Assembly (NCBI GenBank): GCA_020284085.1
Contig: JACEVL010000521.1
Span: 274,001 to 338,000 of the forward strand
DNA: 64,000 nucleotides
Reading direction: 5' to 3'
Source: Aporrectodea caliginosa
Taxonomy: Eukaryota > Annelida > Clitellata > Crassiclitellata > Lumbricidae
Program-made: the position numbers and the translations under genes
The notes under the pieces: model-generated
What the model was told of the DNA's origin: nothing
What the model saw: only the letters and a program-made list of their open reading frames with translations
Database searches by the model: none
Shown: one piece after another, positions 46,087-56,479 of the stretch
How positions within the stretch are numbered: the first letter of the stretch is position 1
Layout of the letters: each line of letters starts with the position of its first letter

Positions 46087-49000
46087 CTGTAGGCAGTGTT
46101 ACGGCAGCAGACCATGGTTAACGCAGAATTTCTCGACCTATAGGCGCAGGGCAACAGCTTGTTAAGAATTAGAGTGCTGTGTCAAGTCAGACGGGTTCTT
46201 ATATGCTGGCTGGTTGGGTCGTACAGAGAATCACGACGAAATGCAACATATCGTATCGTATTTAGGCATTTGTAAAGCGCGTCTCGTAGGGTGAACCGTT
46301 CAGAAGCGCTCCCAGTGTGCTAAGTGTGAAAAGAAACAGGTTTTGAGAAAAGCGAATGAAGAAGAGAGACTGCCAGAGAGAATTTTAGAGCGAACAGAAG
46401 GAGACAGAGCATTCCAAAGAGAGGGACCAACCCAGCAAACACGACCGCACGGGCCCCGTGTGGGTTTTATCCGGTTTATCCGGTACGGTTTTCTGACGGT
46501 TTTTGTCAACGGTTTGCGTACGGGAACCGTCTGGTGCAACCCCGAGTCGTAGCGCCTTCTAGCGGTATTCGTATTCATACCGCCATTTTGTAAGCGATAG
46601 TTGAATGCGTAAGATATCGATTTGTTTGTGTGAAAAGTAAGATTATGCTATTATTTATTATACTAATGAACCAATATCTATATATCAACAGTTTATGCAG
46701 AGGCTGCATCTAATTTGTGGTCAGGATACGTATAGTCGCGTCGGAGATTGGGTTAGGATTATGGACTGAACGACGTGAACGTGTTAGGGTTAGCGTGTAA
46801 CACAGGGATGGCGAACTTCTAGCACGCGTGCCCAATGTGGCACTCAAATTTGTTGGACACGGAATTTGGAGCGTCCCCCAAAAGTTCAAACTTAGAAATA
46901 GAAAATCACTGTAGGAATTCACATTTTCTTGTATAAAGGACTTTATTGTAACACCAATCTAAAACCATCTTTGAAATAATGTCTTTTCATTCATTTTTAA
47001 AAATTACGTTTTGTCAGTTACAAGTTACAACCTGCATGAGAAAAACAATTATAGACTGCAAAATTCCGAGAGGCACGCGACAGTATTTTTAAAAATGTTT
47101 TAGTTGTATTTTGACACGCACCTTTAAAAAAGGTTCGCCATCCATGGTATAATATGTACCATGTACCTGCTTCCGACTGGTTCCTGCATTGCCTGTACGT
47201 GTTTCCGTCAGTGTTTAGGGCGACCCTTTATATGAAATTTTTATGTTTTTTAAGATAACGGCCATAGTACAATAAATGCATTTTGCCAGCTACCGTGCCA
47301 ATCCATGTCAAATTCTTTTGAAACCCCCTATTTGTTATGCATCATTAGTCTTTACTTGTCTTGTTTGCATATCAGTCATTTAAGTTTTGTGTGTTTTGTT
47401 GTATTTGCAGGTGACGTGATTAATTTCTGGCCAGTTTTATGCAAAAGAAAAACGTTTATTTACTAGTAAAAAGTAATTGTTTTGCTAGACTACTCTTGGC
47501 TAAAAGTTGTGGCTTATAATTTTTAAAATAATTAATAAAATATTTAAATCTATACAGCATTTAATTTTAAAAACATTACTAAGGATTCTGTATGGTCTGG
47601 TATGGGAGGAGGTCCATGGGGTGACGCCATGAGTTCCCCACTGCAGCATACAATAATCTTAAATTTTTTTTAAACTGACTAAATTTTAACTGTGCAGGAT
47701 TGCTGCACTATTTCGTAACAAATGTAGGTCAATCTTAGTTGAACACAACTTTAATTATGAAGTAATCATATAAATACATGATCACGTAATGATAAGTCAT
47801 TCTGTGTGTTTTGTTTGCTGATCAGAACACAAAAGCCTGTACACAGCTCCTTGTCAAGCGATGAAGAGGATGCCTCAAAGGAGCTATGATACACAGATCG
47901 ACCAATGTATGAACTTTTATTATTCTCGTTATTTATAATATCATTACTTGCAGTCGACAGAGTAAGTTATGTTTCTTGATGTCAGCAAGTATCATCCAGT
48001 TTTATTTGATATCAGTCAACACATAATTATGTCTTGTGCTAAAATGCATTGATGATTAAGAATTAGCTATCTTTAGTGGCAATACATTTGATTTGTTATA
48101 AAGAATAATTGTGTTGCTTCGTTTCTATAAGTTTTCAATGATTCAGTAGTTGTATGATCATATCGTGAATGTGTAAGTAAATTATCAAATTGTTGTTACT
48201 GCTGTTTGCCACAGATGATAAGCTGCTGTTACAGCTAATCACTTACTGATAATACATACATGTTACTGTGGAATTTGTATATCACCAACGTCACAAGTGA
48301 ATCGGAGGTGATTTGCTTGACAACAAAATTTACTTATTTGTTTTTGGAGATTTCTCATTTGGGTCTTATTTAGATCTTGCACAGTGCTGCTTAATATCCC
48401 TATGCATATTACAATGTGTTTTGAAGATTGTTTTGGTCACCGTATTGTTCATAAATGAAGTATGATGGTTATCTGTGTAGACTTGATTTTGTAGGTGGCG
48501 ATCTGGATAGCAGACTGATCTGATGATAAAGATATTGGCCAGTCTGGAGGACCTGCAACAAACTCAGAAACTACATTCATCTATGCTGCTGTCGATTTCA
48601 AGGCAACTGAATGCAGCAGGTGGACTTGTGGCAATGGAGCTGCCTGAGGGCGTGCAATTTCCCATCGAAACTGAGGATCTGACGAGCGTGGAGGACAAGG
48701 TGCTTGACACTTCAACGATAAAAGTATTGGTGAGTCATTTTACTGTTTAAATGGTTTTTAAAGCCTCTTGTATGATTCGCTGTTAATTTCTGGGCATGCA
48801 GTTTTTATCTTCCTGTTTATAGGTTGTATTAAATTCTGTTTCTTTGTGTCCATAAAGTTAGATGATGTGTACAGGGCTGCCGTCAGAAATTCCGGGCCCC
48901 TAGGCAGAGCAGTCACGGGCCCTAACTATCCTTTGACTTTATGAGAAATTTAAAAAAAAACTAATAATAATAGTGCGGGTACAACCCTACAAAATTATAT

Positions 49001-52000
49001 TTAGATATGCAACTATTGTAGTTAAGTGTCCGTAATATTATATTTTAAGAGGCATAAATCATAAACTTTGTATAAATGATTATAATATTTTTCATACGTT
49101 GATTGCTGGGCCCAGCCCGGGCCCCTAAAAGTCGCCGGGCCCCTGGGTTTTTGCCCCACCCCTGCCCCCTCTCGGCAGGCCTGGATGTGTACATAAGTTA
49201 TTTGTGTTGATGGCAAATATTTATAAAGAAAAATATCGACATTTAAGTTAAAGACCAGCATGTTTATAAATTTTTTGTCAAATTGCAATATATGAAGACT
49301 TTTCAATGTCTCTTGTTAGGATAGAACTGCTTTGATTTGCTTCTTCTTTTTAATTGTTTAGATACAAGTACTCGTGAATAATGATGGGGACTATTTATGC
49401 TTGTCTCAAATAAAAAATTCAATATTCTGCCAACCGTGCTTTATTTAGTGCTAAACCTTTAAAACCATATTGCATTTTTGAGGCTAAGAGAAAGTCGAGA
49501 TTGTTTTGACTTTTCTGAACTCGAACATTGTAAATTAGACAATCCAGGCAGTGTCTGTAAATATTGCCATTTAATATTAGACAGAAATGTTGGAATAATA
49601 TCATTTTACAATACAAATCCGAGCACGTCAAATTATTGTTCTTTGTAACTTGTTATTTTTAATCTAAATGTTTCATATTTGAAAATTCAGGTGCTGTAAA
49701 GCAAAATATTGCTACCAAGGACAGTATGAAGAAACTGGTTGTGGACGAGTTGGCTGTGTGGTTTGGTAACGCTAGGGATCGTAGCACTGGAGGTCACCGG
49801 CTGTTGAAATCGGCACAATTCAAAGAGACCAAGTCGGAGTCAATCACCACCGATCAGAAGTTGACCAATACTGCTGATGACATTGTTGACAAAAAATTTA
49901 ATGATATTGCAGAGCAGACTGATTATTTTTCCTTTATTAAATTGATGTGTCATTTAAAGCTATTGTTGATTATTTATTGTTTTCAGTGTTGTATGTAATT
50001 CAATCATAATTGCAATTACATGCTTGTACATGTATTTGAATTACAATTACTTGATTGTGTAGGAATTAAGTTACAATTATATTTTGATTGTAATTTAATT
50101 ACCAATTAATTTTCAATTATTACTCTAAAATTTGCAAATGATTTAGATTTTTTCTATAACTTTTAATTTACTCTCTTTTTAAAACTGAAACATCCAGTCA
50201 ATTAAAGGGGTGGCCCTGGTCAACCCGGCAGGCTGGCATTGTTGCCGACTTTATCAAAGTAATTCGTAATTTACACTTCAGATTACATGAATATTGTAAT
50301 TGAATTACAATTACTGGACTTAAAAAGTAATTCAATTACAATTACAGAAATTGTAATTCAATTACATGTATTTCAATTACTGAACAACCTGATTGCTTTA
50401 GCTATTTAGCACAGCTTACTGTACTATGTAGCTAAAGCAATCACTGCATTTCAGTAATTGAAATACATGTAATTGAATTACAATTTCTGTAATTGTAATT
50501 GAATTACTTTTTAAGTCCAGTAATTGTAATTCAATTACAATATTCATGTAATTTGAAGTGTAATGAACTGTAAAATGCATACTGGAATAGAACTGGAATC
50601 ACTTTTGAGTCATCTGGGAATGAACTGGGATGCCCGGCGGGCTATCCCGTATGGGTCCCGTCTCAAAACCGCGGACAAAAACCGCCGGTATCCCGTCCGG
50701 GTCCCGTATGACAACCCGTATGGGAACCGTCTGGTTCCCGTGTGGCTGTGTTGGCTGGGAATTGATGCAAAGGAACGGGACTGAGCCATAGAAGTTCTAG
50801 TACGGGGAACCAAGAGGTCAAGTCTATTGCAGGAACGAAGTGGACGGTAGGAGGAAGCTGATGAGGCCGAAGTATTAAGCCAACCAGATATTGCGGGGCA
50901 AGACCCTCTGAGCCTTGAAGATCAGAGAGAGGATTTTAAATTGTATGCGAGCCAGTGGCGGCGCCAGGATTTCCGGTTTGGGGGGCTGTAGCCCTAAGCC
51001 CTTCCTTTTCTCCCCTCCCTCTTTTCCCCTTCCTGTACCTCCATCCAGAGGCGCAACCACGGTCCAGAAGTTGGGGGACCTACTAGAATGTCTGAGGGGG
51101 ATTGCGAGCGCCGAAGGCGCGAAGCTGCGATTGCCGAAGGCAAGAAGCCCCTAACGACTAGGGGGTATGGGGGAGCGTCGTAAGCTCCCCCATCGGGGTC
51201 TGGGGCGGAGCCCCAGAAACTGACGCAATTTTGAGCATTTCATGCCAAATGCAGTACATTTTGGGCTCTAATTTACCTCAAATTTTTCACCGATGATTTC
51301 GATATAAAAGTACCTAAACCATCTAGATATGTGAAAAAATATGACTTTATTATATGAATAAACTGAGATTTTAGGTTTTAGAAGAATACCACTCGCAGTC
51401 TCAGAAGTAAAAATTGAAATGTCCTCCTAGGCTTCTACCGCGAGCCTTAGTAGAATTTTAAAGCGTGATAAGTAGGCTACAGGTTTAGAGTGAAATTATA
51501 CAGCAACATCCTGCACTGAATTCTTATAGACTCAGTTGAGTTTAGCGGCTTTAGCCTTACTCTGTATTCTATCGGCCAGGTCCAGCGATTTGTTAGGGGA
51601 CGGACCTACTAGAACGTTCGAGTGGGGGAAATTGCGAGTGCGGAAGGTGCACGTACAGCCGCGATTGCGGAAAGCAAGAAGCCCCTAACGACTATAGGGA
51701 TACGGGGGAGCGTCGTAAGCTCCGCCAACGGGGTAATTTTGAGCATTTAATACCAAATGGAGTGCATTTTGGGCTCTTGTTTACCTCAAAATTTTCAAAA
51801 GTTGGGGGCACCGTCCAAGCCTGCCCGAAAGTTGGGGGGACGCGTCCTACGGGTCCCATAGGGTGGTTGCGCCTATGCCTCCATCCCTTCCCTCTTCTAT
51901 ACCCGACACAAAACCTGCAGACAATGGAATCAATATACTGTACAGAAGTTTGAGCTCTATCACAAGAAAATCTTTAAGATGTTCCCAAATTACTTCTTTC

Positions 52001-55000
52001 ATAGACCCTTATTGAACTGCCTGCAAACGCACTGCGGGAACATCAGAATGAATCACAAAAATCACAAATGTCAAAAATATCATAAAATACAATAAAACAG
52101 ACATCTATGCATATATGAGATTAAGGTAATAGTAAAAAGAAAGATTAGCAATAAAATCAATAAAATAACATACGCGTAATAAAACCACATCTAGTTAATG
52201 CGTCAGCATGTGGGATCTCACGGTTATGTGAACGAGGACGGAGAGAATACTTAACATTCTTTATAGGAGGCAGTAGACCATTAAGAACATGGCTGGGGTT
52301 GTGAAGCACAGATGAGAAAAGAGAAGAGTCAGCACGGCGACAGAGGTCATCAAACATTATCTGGTCGGCAGGCAAAAACTTTAGCCGTACCATTTTGCGT
52401 ATTATTGCATTAATACGCGCGCGCTGACCAGCATTGGCAAAGCCGTACCAAGCAGAGGAAGCATACAGGAGGCGAGCCAGCGAGGTTGCCCGAACTACAT
52501 CAAAAAGGCGCATCCCCGAGAGACCATGGGCAATAAGGATGCGTATCGCATAGAGCGATTGGCTAGCCTTAATACAGATTCGGTCAATATGGGGGTCAAA
52601 ACTAAGTCTATCCGAAATGGTTACCCCTAGAATAACAGACTCAGATACCCTACAAATACCTGGTATAGGGAGAGGAAGATCAAGTAATTTAGACCGCGGG
52701 CGCCTAAATACCATCTCTTTGGATTTATTGTTATTCAATTTAAGATTACAAGTTAGTGCCCAATTGGCAACATTTTGAAGTTCAGACGAAGTGGAGGTAA
52801 TAGCAGATGCTGGAATGAGAATATAGCTATCATCAGCGTATTTAAGCAACCTATTACTGCGATGCACAGGTTTCAAGCCTGAAATAGCTACTACAAAGTC
52901 AGAAGGTCCGAGACCAGAGCCCTGTATAATGCTAGCATTTATCCGACAAAAGGCTGAGACTTGGCCGAGAAATTTAGTACAATGCTGACGGTCTTTCAAT
53001 AGGGATAAGATCCAATTATACAGAAAGTCAGGTATTGGCAATAGAGCAAGTTGTTCAGATAGGTAAGAGTGCCTAACCGTGTCAAAGGCACGTGAAAAGT
53101 CTAGCGAGATAAGACGAACATAGGGTTCATCGTGTAACATCTCAAGAATTCCGTGGGTGAGAGCAATGATGGCGGAAGTAGTTGAGCCAGAGGGCCGAAA
53201 GGCGTATTGGTCTCTAAGGGTAGAATTTATTTCGGGATCAGTGAAGATTGGGTAAAAGTAACTTCTCACAACAATTTTCTCCAACATGCGGCATAGCACC
53301 GGAGTAATAGAAATGGGTCTAAAGTCAGCCTCATTTTGAGGGCGCAGGTTTTTAGGGACTGGCGTAATACAGCTAGAGCGCCACTGGGGCGGCGTGTAAG
53401 AGGAAGCTTCTTTCATAGACCCTTACAGCTGTTACTGGGCATTGATTTGAAACAGGTTCTTGCAAGTTTTACTATTCTCCACTTAGATTGATTGAAAACT
53501 ATACAATAAACACGTTAAATCCTAATGTTTATTTCCTTGTAAAGCACAAATTTAATGTACATAAGCGACATAAAATCCCTAACAAGTTATTACAGCATTT
53601 TGCTACAGGAAAACTTTCAAACATGAATTTATTTGAACTGCAACTATGCCTCCTGTACAAACAACATGATGACAAACTTACATTCCCAATCACACTTTTT
53701 GTGTCTGAAATACTTCATGTTGGAATAAAGCCATCATGCAATACTACACCAAACCCATTAAAACATCAACATCATGAAGTTGAAAACACTTTACTTAAGA
53801 ATTATTATCCATGGCAACACTTGGAAATTCTAGAAAAATAAAAATATAACAAAAAGCTAAAGATTAAAATAGGCCCTGTGAGTCTGTGACCCTGTCCATC
53901 ATAATCAAGTAAGTAATATATTTGCCTCACTGCCTGAGATAGTTGATGATTTCGTTGCCGTTGGTCACTGTTCAGTTGGCTTATTATGAAGTAAGCATTG
54001 GCAGAGATTTCCCACTTTTTGTTTGGGGGGCTGAGCCGCAGTTAGGGGGGCTAAGCCCCCCTAGCCCCCTGGCGCCGCCACTGATTCGAGCATGCAGAGG
54101 GAGCCAATGAAGTTCGTCAAACATAAAGGTAGAGATATGAGAGTACCGGGGAAGGCGGGCTATCAGTCTAGCAGCTGTTGAGGAAGTAGTGAAGATGGAA
54201 GAGGAGACAGAACGACGAATGACCCTGAACGTAGACTGATAGCCCGCCTTCCCCGGTACTCTCATATCTCTACCTTTATGTTTGACGAATCGCTGTAGTT
54301 CCCAACCCTTTTCCCGAGCAATTAACGCACCCTTACTAAAAGTAATTCAGTCAACGGCACATCTGACCTTAATTTCATTTTTTCTGTTCTTTATTTTAAC
54401 GACTCGCGCCACATTCCATGTATTCAACCTCAGTGTTACAACTAATTGTACACTACTTTTAGTTTTAAAAATATCTATAGGCCTATGTTAGTAGCGACAA
54501 TCATCTGTTGTATTTCAAATTTTTCGATAGAAATGCCGTTTGCTTGTACCATTATACCGCGACACCCATAGAGCAGGTCACGATACCCTTGGGTCCTCCC
54601 GCGGCATCCAGATTGGGAGTAATCGCTCGCTACGCTCAGCGTGGAAGGGGTGCTTTCAGTTCCGTTTGCCCGTACCTCTATCATGCAGAGTCGAGCTTTT
54701 TGTGTGGTAGGCCCGTCGGTATGGAATGGCCTCCCACTTGAGCAGCGCCTGTTCCCTAGAACACTCTGACGCATTCTATAAGCGCTTGAAAACTGTTCTT
54801 TTTGACCGTGCTGGAGTCGGGAGCACCTCTGAGTAGTTTCCTTGAAGAGGTGCTATATAAATACTTGAATTAATTAAATATATACTTGAATGAATGAATG
54901 AATGAAACAATTGTGTAAACAGTATACTTCATGACTTACCCACAGTCGTGAAGACTGTAACGGAGAATAGCAGTGCCCCTGGAAAGTTCCAGTTGTACTG

Positions 55001-56068
55001 CGGTCCACCGGATTGTCCGAGCTTCTCACATTCCTCTCCGTTGTACCCGATGTTGCGGACGTTGTCGGTGAAATTCTGGATCATCTGTTCAATGGCCTTG
55101 ACCTGTGCGTCCGGATTTTCCGATGCCCGGAACTTGTTGGCGGCCTTCCAGAGGGAGGCAGTCGTGTCGTTTTCCATCTTGAAGTAGAGTCGTTCGCTTG
55201 CCATGCACGTGTCCTTCTCGTTGGTCTGCTCCAGCGCCTGGAAGGCCAGGGCGCCGAGGACGGCGTACAGCGTCACGGCCAGGATCAGTACGACCGTCTT
55301 CGCTATCTCCTTGACGGCGCTGACCGTCACGCGCTTGATCCGCGCCCGTCTCATCTCCGGCGGCTCTTCGCGTGTCCTGCGGCGACCAACCGGCCTGAGG
55401 AGCGGTGGCGGCCCCTGCTGACCTGATTGCATCGGAGGGTACTGCTGCGGAGGAGGAAAGCCCCGTATTGCAGCCAGAGGATGCGGCTGTGGAGGCGGAA
55501 CCGACGCCAGCTGCTCTTTCAGTTTCGGGATGTCGGAGATGTCCCGCGGCTGGGCGGCCGTTGGCAGGTTCTGGGCGGCAAGGTTCTGGGCAGCCTGTGG
55601 CAGATTCTGGGCGGCCTGTGGCAAGTTCTTGGCGGCCTGTGGCAGGTTCTGGGCGGCCAGATTCTGGGCAGCCTGTGGCAGGTTCTGGGCGGCCTGTGGC
55701 AAGTTCTTGGCGGCCTGTGGCAGGTTCTGGGCAGCCAGATTCTGAGCAGCCTGTGGCAGGTTCTGGGCGGCCTGTGGTAGGTTCTGGGCGGCCTGTGGCA
55801 GGTGCTGGGCAGCCATATTCTGAGCAGCCTGTGGCAGGTTCTGGGCGGCCTGTGGCAGGTGCTGGGCGGCCAGATTCTGGGCAGCCTGTGGCAGGTTCTG
55901 AGCGGCCTGTGGCAAGTTCTTGACGGCCTGTGGCAGGTTCTGGGCGGCCAGATTCTGGGCAGCCTGTGGCAGGTTCTGGGCGGCCTGTGGCAGGTTCTGG
56001 GCGGCCTGTGGCAGGTGCTTGGCTATCTGTGACTTCGGGTCCATTAGAGGCACCTTGTCGTTGTCCAT
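45275..56068 (-). CDS. two-pore-domain (K2P) potassium channel with repetitive N-terminus
   Basis: Exon 1 56068-54940 and exon 2 46086-45275 join in phase 1 into 646 residues. Membrane topology is canonical K2P: M1 (about 259-280, VVLILAVTLYAVLGALAFQA), extracellular cap with N-glycosylation sites, pore 1 with TTVGYG split by the intron (about 374-379), M2 (MFCIAYAMIGLPLMFFTLAN), M3 (about 481-501), pore 2 TIGLGD (522-527), M4 (SMGFDLI). Such channels set background potassium conductance. The G|YG intron site in pore 1 is typical of K2P genes. Unusual: a 250-residue N-terminus with 21-bp-encoded LPQAAQN repeats (residues about 18-174) and a DDDDDDDENEEEEEE tract (464-478) in the M2-M3 loop. 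Resembles invertebrate TWK-like channels; subfamily not assignable by eye. Confidence 0.93.
46262..46440 (-). mobile_element. LINE 3' end
   Basis: AAAGCGCGTCTCGTAGG...AGAAGCGCTCCCAG inverted 3' end, then minus-strand GPSLWNALSPSVRSKILSGS and FLKTCFFSHL. Next to it (46434-46552) lies a GC-rich block with GTACGGGAACCGTCTGG, also seen at 50600-50760. Confidence 0.7.
46803..47146. mobile_element. hAT-type MITE, degraded
   Basis: Starts CAGGGATGGCGAACTT, ends AGGTTCGCCATCCATG; flanks GTGTAACA and GTATAATA agree at 6 of 8 positions. Confidence 0.75.
47147..48507. other. K2P intron sequence, nothing recognised
   Basis: AT-rich with no convincing exon, repeat family or ORF. A possible plus-strand exon at about 47824-47890 (PVHSSLSSDEEDASKEL in one frame) lacks supporting context. 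Confidence 0.4.
48508..48729 (+). CDS. DUF4806-like domain, first part
   Basis: ATG at 48523, after a possible acceptor GGATAG. Reads ILASLEDLQQTQKLHSSMLL, then VQFPIETEDLTSVEDKVLD, which resembles the 'lPl-t-ed-...lE-kL' start of DUF4806, a domain common in invertebrate genes of unknown role. Donor GTGAGT. Lies antisense within the K2P intron. Could be a gene fragment or a transposon-associated pseudogene. Confidence 0.45.
48872..49183. mobile_element. hAT-type MITE with 8-bp target duplication
   Basis: Starts CAGGGCTGCCGTCAGAAATT, ends CTCGGCAGGCCTG; target duplication GATGTGTA exact (48864-48871, 49184-49191). Confidence 0.88.
49691..49998 (+). CDS. DUF4806-like domain, second part
   Basis: Follows acceptor AAATTCAG. 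Reads AVKQNIATKDSMKKLVVDEL AVWFGN and HRLLKSAQFKETKSE, resembling the 'rrilkklltnelA..fnw.G' half of DUF4806. Phase does not match the donor at 48729 directly, so an intermediate exon or a later AG (49704) is needed; the glycine-rich motif is poorly kept. Ends at a TAA at about 49996. May be a pseudogene. Confidence 0.4.
50271..50563. repeat. long near-perfect inverted repeat (hairpin)
   Basis: Arms 50282-50383 and about 50451-50552 are exact reverse complements (ATTACATGAATATTG at one end, CAATATTCATGTAAT at the other) and extend imperfectly outward. Inner arms GATTGCTTTAGCTA and TAGCTAAAGCAATC continue the stem to a loop of roughly 24 bases. The arms are made of GTAATTGAATTAC-like palindromes. 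Probably a foldback element; no target duplication identified. Confidence 0.9.
51046..51877. mobile_element. hAT-type element B, nested in A
   Basis: Starts CAGAGGCGCAACCAC, ends GTGGTTGCGCCTATG-like (GGTGGTTGCGCCTATG); target duplication CCTCCATC exact (51038-51045, 51878-51885). Two internal copies of GGGGGAGCGTCGTAAGCTCC (51169 and 51704) show an internal duplication. No coding sequence recognised. Confidence 0.87.
52012..53406 (-). mobile_element. 5'-truncated non-LTR retrotransposon (family B) with 19-bp target duplication
   Basis: Target duplication CTTCTTTCATAGACCCTTA exact at 51993-52011 and 53407-53425. It encodes an open RT region (52157-53406) and a short 3' UTR with AATAAAATCAATAAAATAAC, ending TTTGCAGGCAGTTCAA. 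The 5' end is truncated before the endonuclease. Nested in hAT element A. Confidence 0.93.
52157..53406 (-). CDS. reverse transcriptase of non-LTR retrotransposon, partial, frame open
   Basis: RT core in order: CITPVPKNLRPQNEADFRPI SITPV (motif 1), LISLDFSRAFDTVRHSYL (motif 3, catalytic D), INASIIQGSGLGPSDFVVAI (motif 4), LLKYADDSYIL (motif 5, YADD), LTCNLKLNNNKSKEMVF (motif 6), VILGVTISDRLSFDPHIDRI (motif 7). Downstream, YASSAWYGFANAGQRARINA is a Jockey/CR1-group C-terminal region. About 415 residues without a stop, so the insertion is young, but without its 5' part it cannot move alone. A related decayed copy lies at 26248-26547. Confidence 0.9.
53488..53841 (+). CDS. hypothetical ORF in hAT element A
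   Basis: 117-codon frame, Asn/His/Lys-rich (LVKHKFNVHKRHKIPN, FELQLCLLYKQHDDKLTFPI). Not recognised; may be a remnant of element A's cargo or chance in AT-rich DNA. Confidence 0.25.
   Translation: MIENYTINTLNPNVYFLVKHKFNVHKRHKIPNKLLQHFATGKLSNMNLFELQLCLLYKQHDDKLTFPITLFVSEILHVGIKPSCNTTPNPLKHQHHEVENTLLKNYYPWQHLEILEK
54113..54289. repeat. perfect 58-bp inverted repeat with 61-bp spacer
   Basis: Left arm 54113-54170 (GTAGAGATATGAGAGTACCG inside) and right arm 54232-54289 (CGGTACTCTCATATCTCTAC) are exact reverse complements. Both arms are LINE RT sequence (LIARLPRYSHISTFMFDE), in opposite orientations. Confidence 0.9.
54232..54895 (+). mobile_element. LINE 3' region (plus), split by a MITE, (TGAA)n tail
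   Basis: RT C-terminal segment at 54232-54289, then after the MITE 54625-54870 reads RLKTVLFDRAGVGSTSE, followed by hairpin end GAGCACCTCTGAGTAG...CTTGAAGAGGTGCTATATAA and TGAATGAATGAATGAA. Confidence 0.75.
54290..54628. mobile_element. hAT-type MITE, same family as 29386
   Basis: GTAGTTCCCAACCCTTTT, GCACCCTTACTAAAAGTAAT TCAGTC, TATAGGCCTATGTTAGTAG and ACCCTTGGGT match the 29386 element in order; ends decayed. Confidence 0.65.
54940..56068 (-). CDS. K2P channel exon 1
   Basis: ATG at 56068 (MDNDKVPLMDPKSQIAKHLP). Encodes the repeat region, a proline-rich linker, a basic RRARIKR stretch before M1, the cap and pore 1 up to TTVG. Donor GTAAGT. Confidence 0.93.
55546..56017 (-). repeat. coding 21-bp/33-bp tandem repeat (LPQAAQN, NLAAQ)
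   Basis: About twenty units of CAGGCTGCCCAGAACCTGCC type in the K2P first exon; every unit keeps the frame. Antisense ORFs in this area are shadows. Confidence 0.92.
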
Positions 56069-56230
56069 CTCGCTCGCTGGAGTTCCGGTTTTAGAAGCAG
56101 ACGGTTTGCTGTTAGGTCAAGCTCTTCTCTACAAGTTAATTTTTCTCAGTGGGTTAGGTAGCGTATAGGATATGTATCGGACGTCTGCGTTTACGACTGT
56201 TATGTGCCATTCAACTTCATCTATTATAGA

Positions 56231-56265
<35 letters not shown>

Positions 56266-56374
56266 TTTGTTATTTTTTTGCACCGAGGTATTCAGGATCC
56301 CTCAGGGACTTAGATATTACTATAGCTGTTGTAATTTGTCTGGAGATGACCCTACTCGTCGGTGTACTGGTTTC

Positions 56375-56439
<65 letters not shown>

Positions 56440-56479
56440 TCCGTATAAGTAGCTACGCACATTAGTTGTATTTTCTGTT
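56069..56479. other. K2P upstream region with (ATT)n tracts
   Basis: Putative 5' flank of the K2P gene. Contains ATT/TTA microsatellites at 56231-56263 and 56378-56440. No core promoter motif assigned. Confidence 0.5.

Larger units (their letters stand above)
50953..54083. mobile_element. hAT-type element A, hosting two nested insertions
   Basis: Ends CAGTGGCGGCGCCAGG and CCTGGCGCCGCCACTG inverted (15-16 bases); flanks ATGCGAGC and ATTCGAGC (7 of 8). Once the nested hAT (51046-51877) and LINE (52012-53406) are removed about 0.9 kb remains, so it is itself non-autonomous. Confidence 0.85.
50800..54231 (-). mobile_element. LINE fragment (minus) split by a 3.1-kb hAT element
   Basis: Minus strand at 54231-54092 reads STAARLIARLPRYSHIST and FDELHWLPLHAR; after the insertion, 50952 on reads QFKILSLIFKAQ. 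Removing 50953-54083 plus one target copy restores the RT C-terminal frame across the junction. Confidence 0.85.

Noticed and set aside
55013..56168. Long plus-strand ORFs opposite the K2P first exon
   Set aside because: Antisense shadows of the GC-rich repeat in a confidently identified coding exon.
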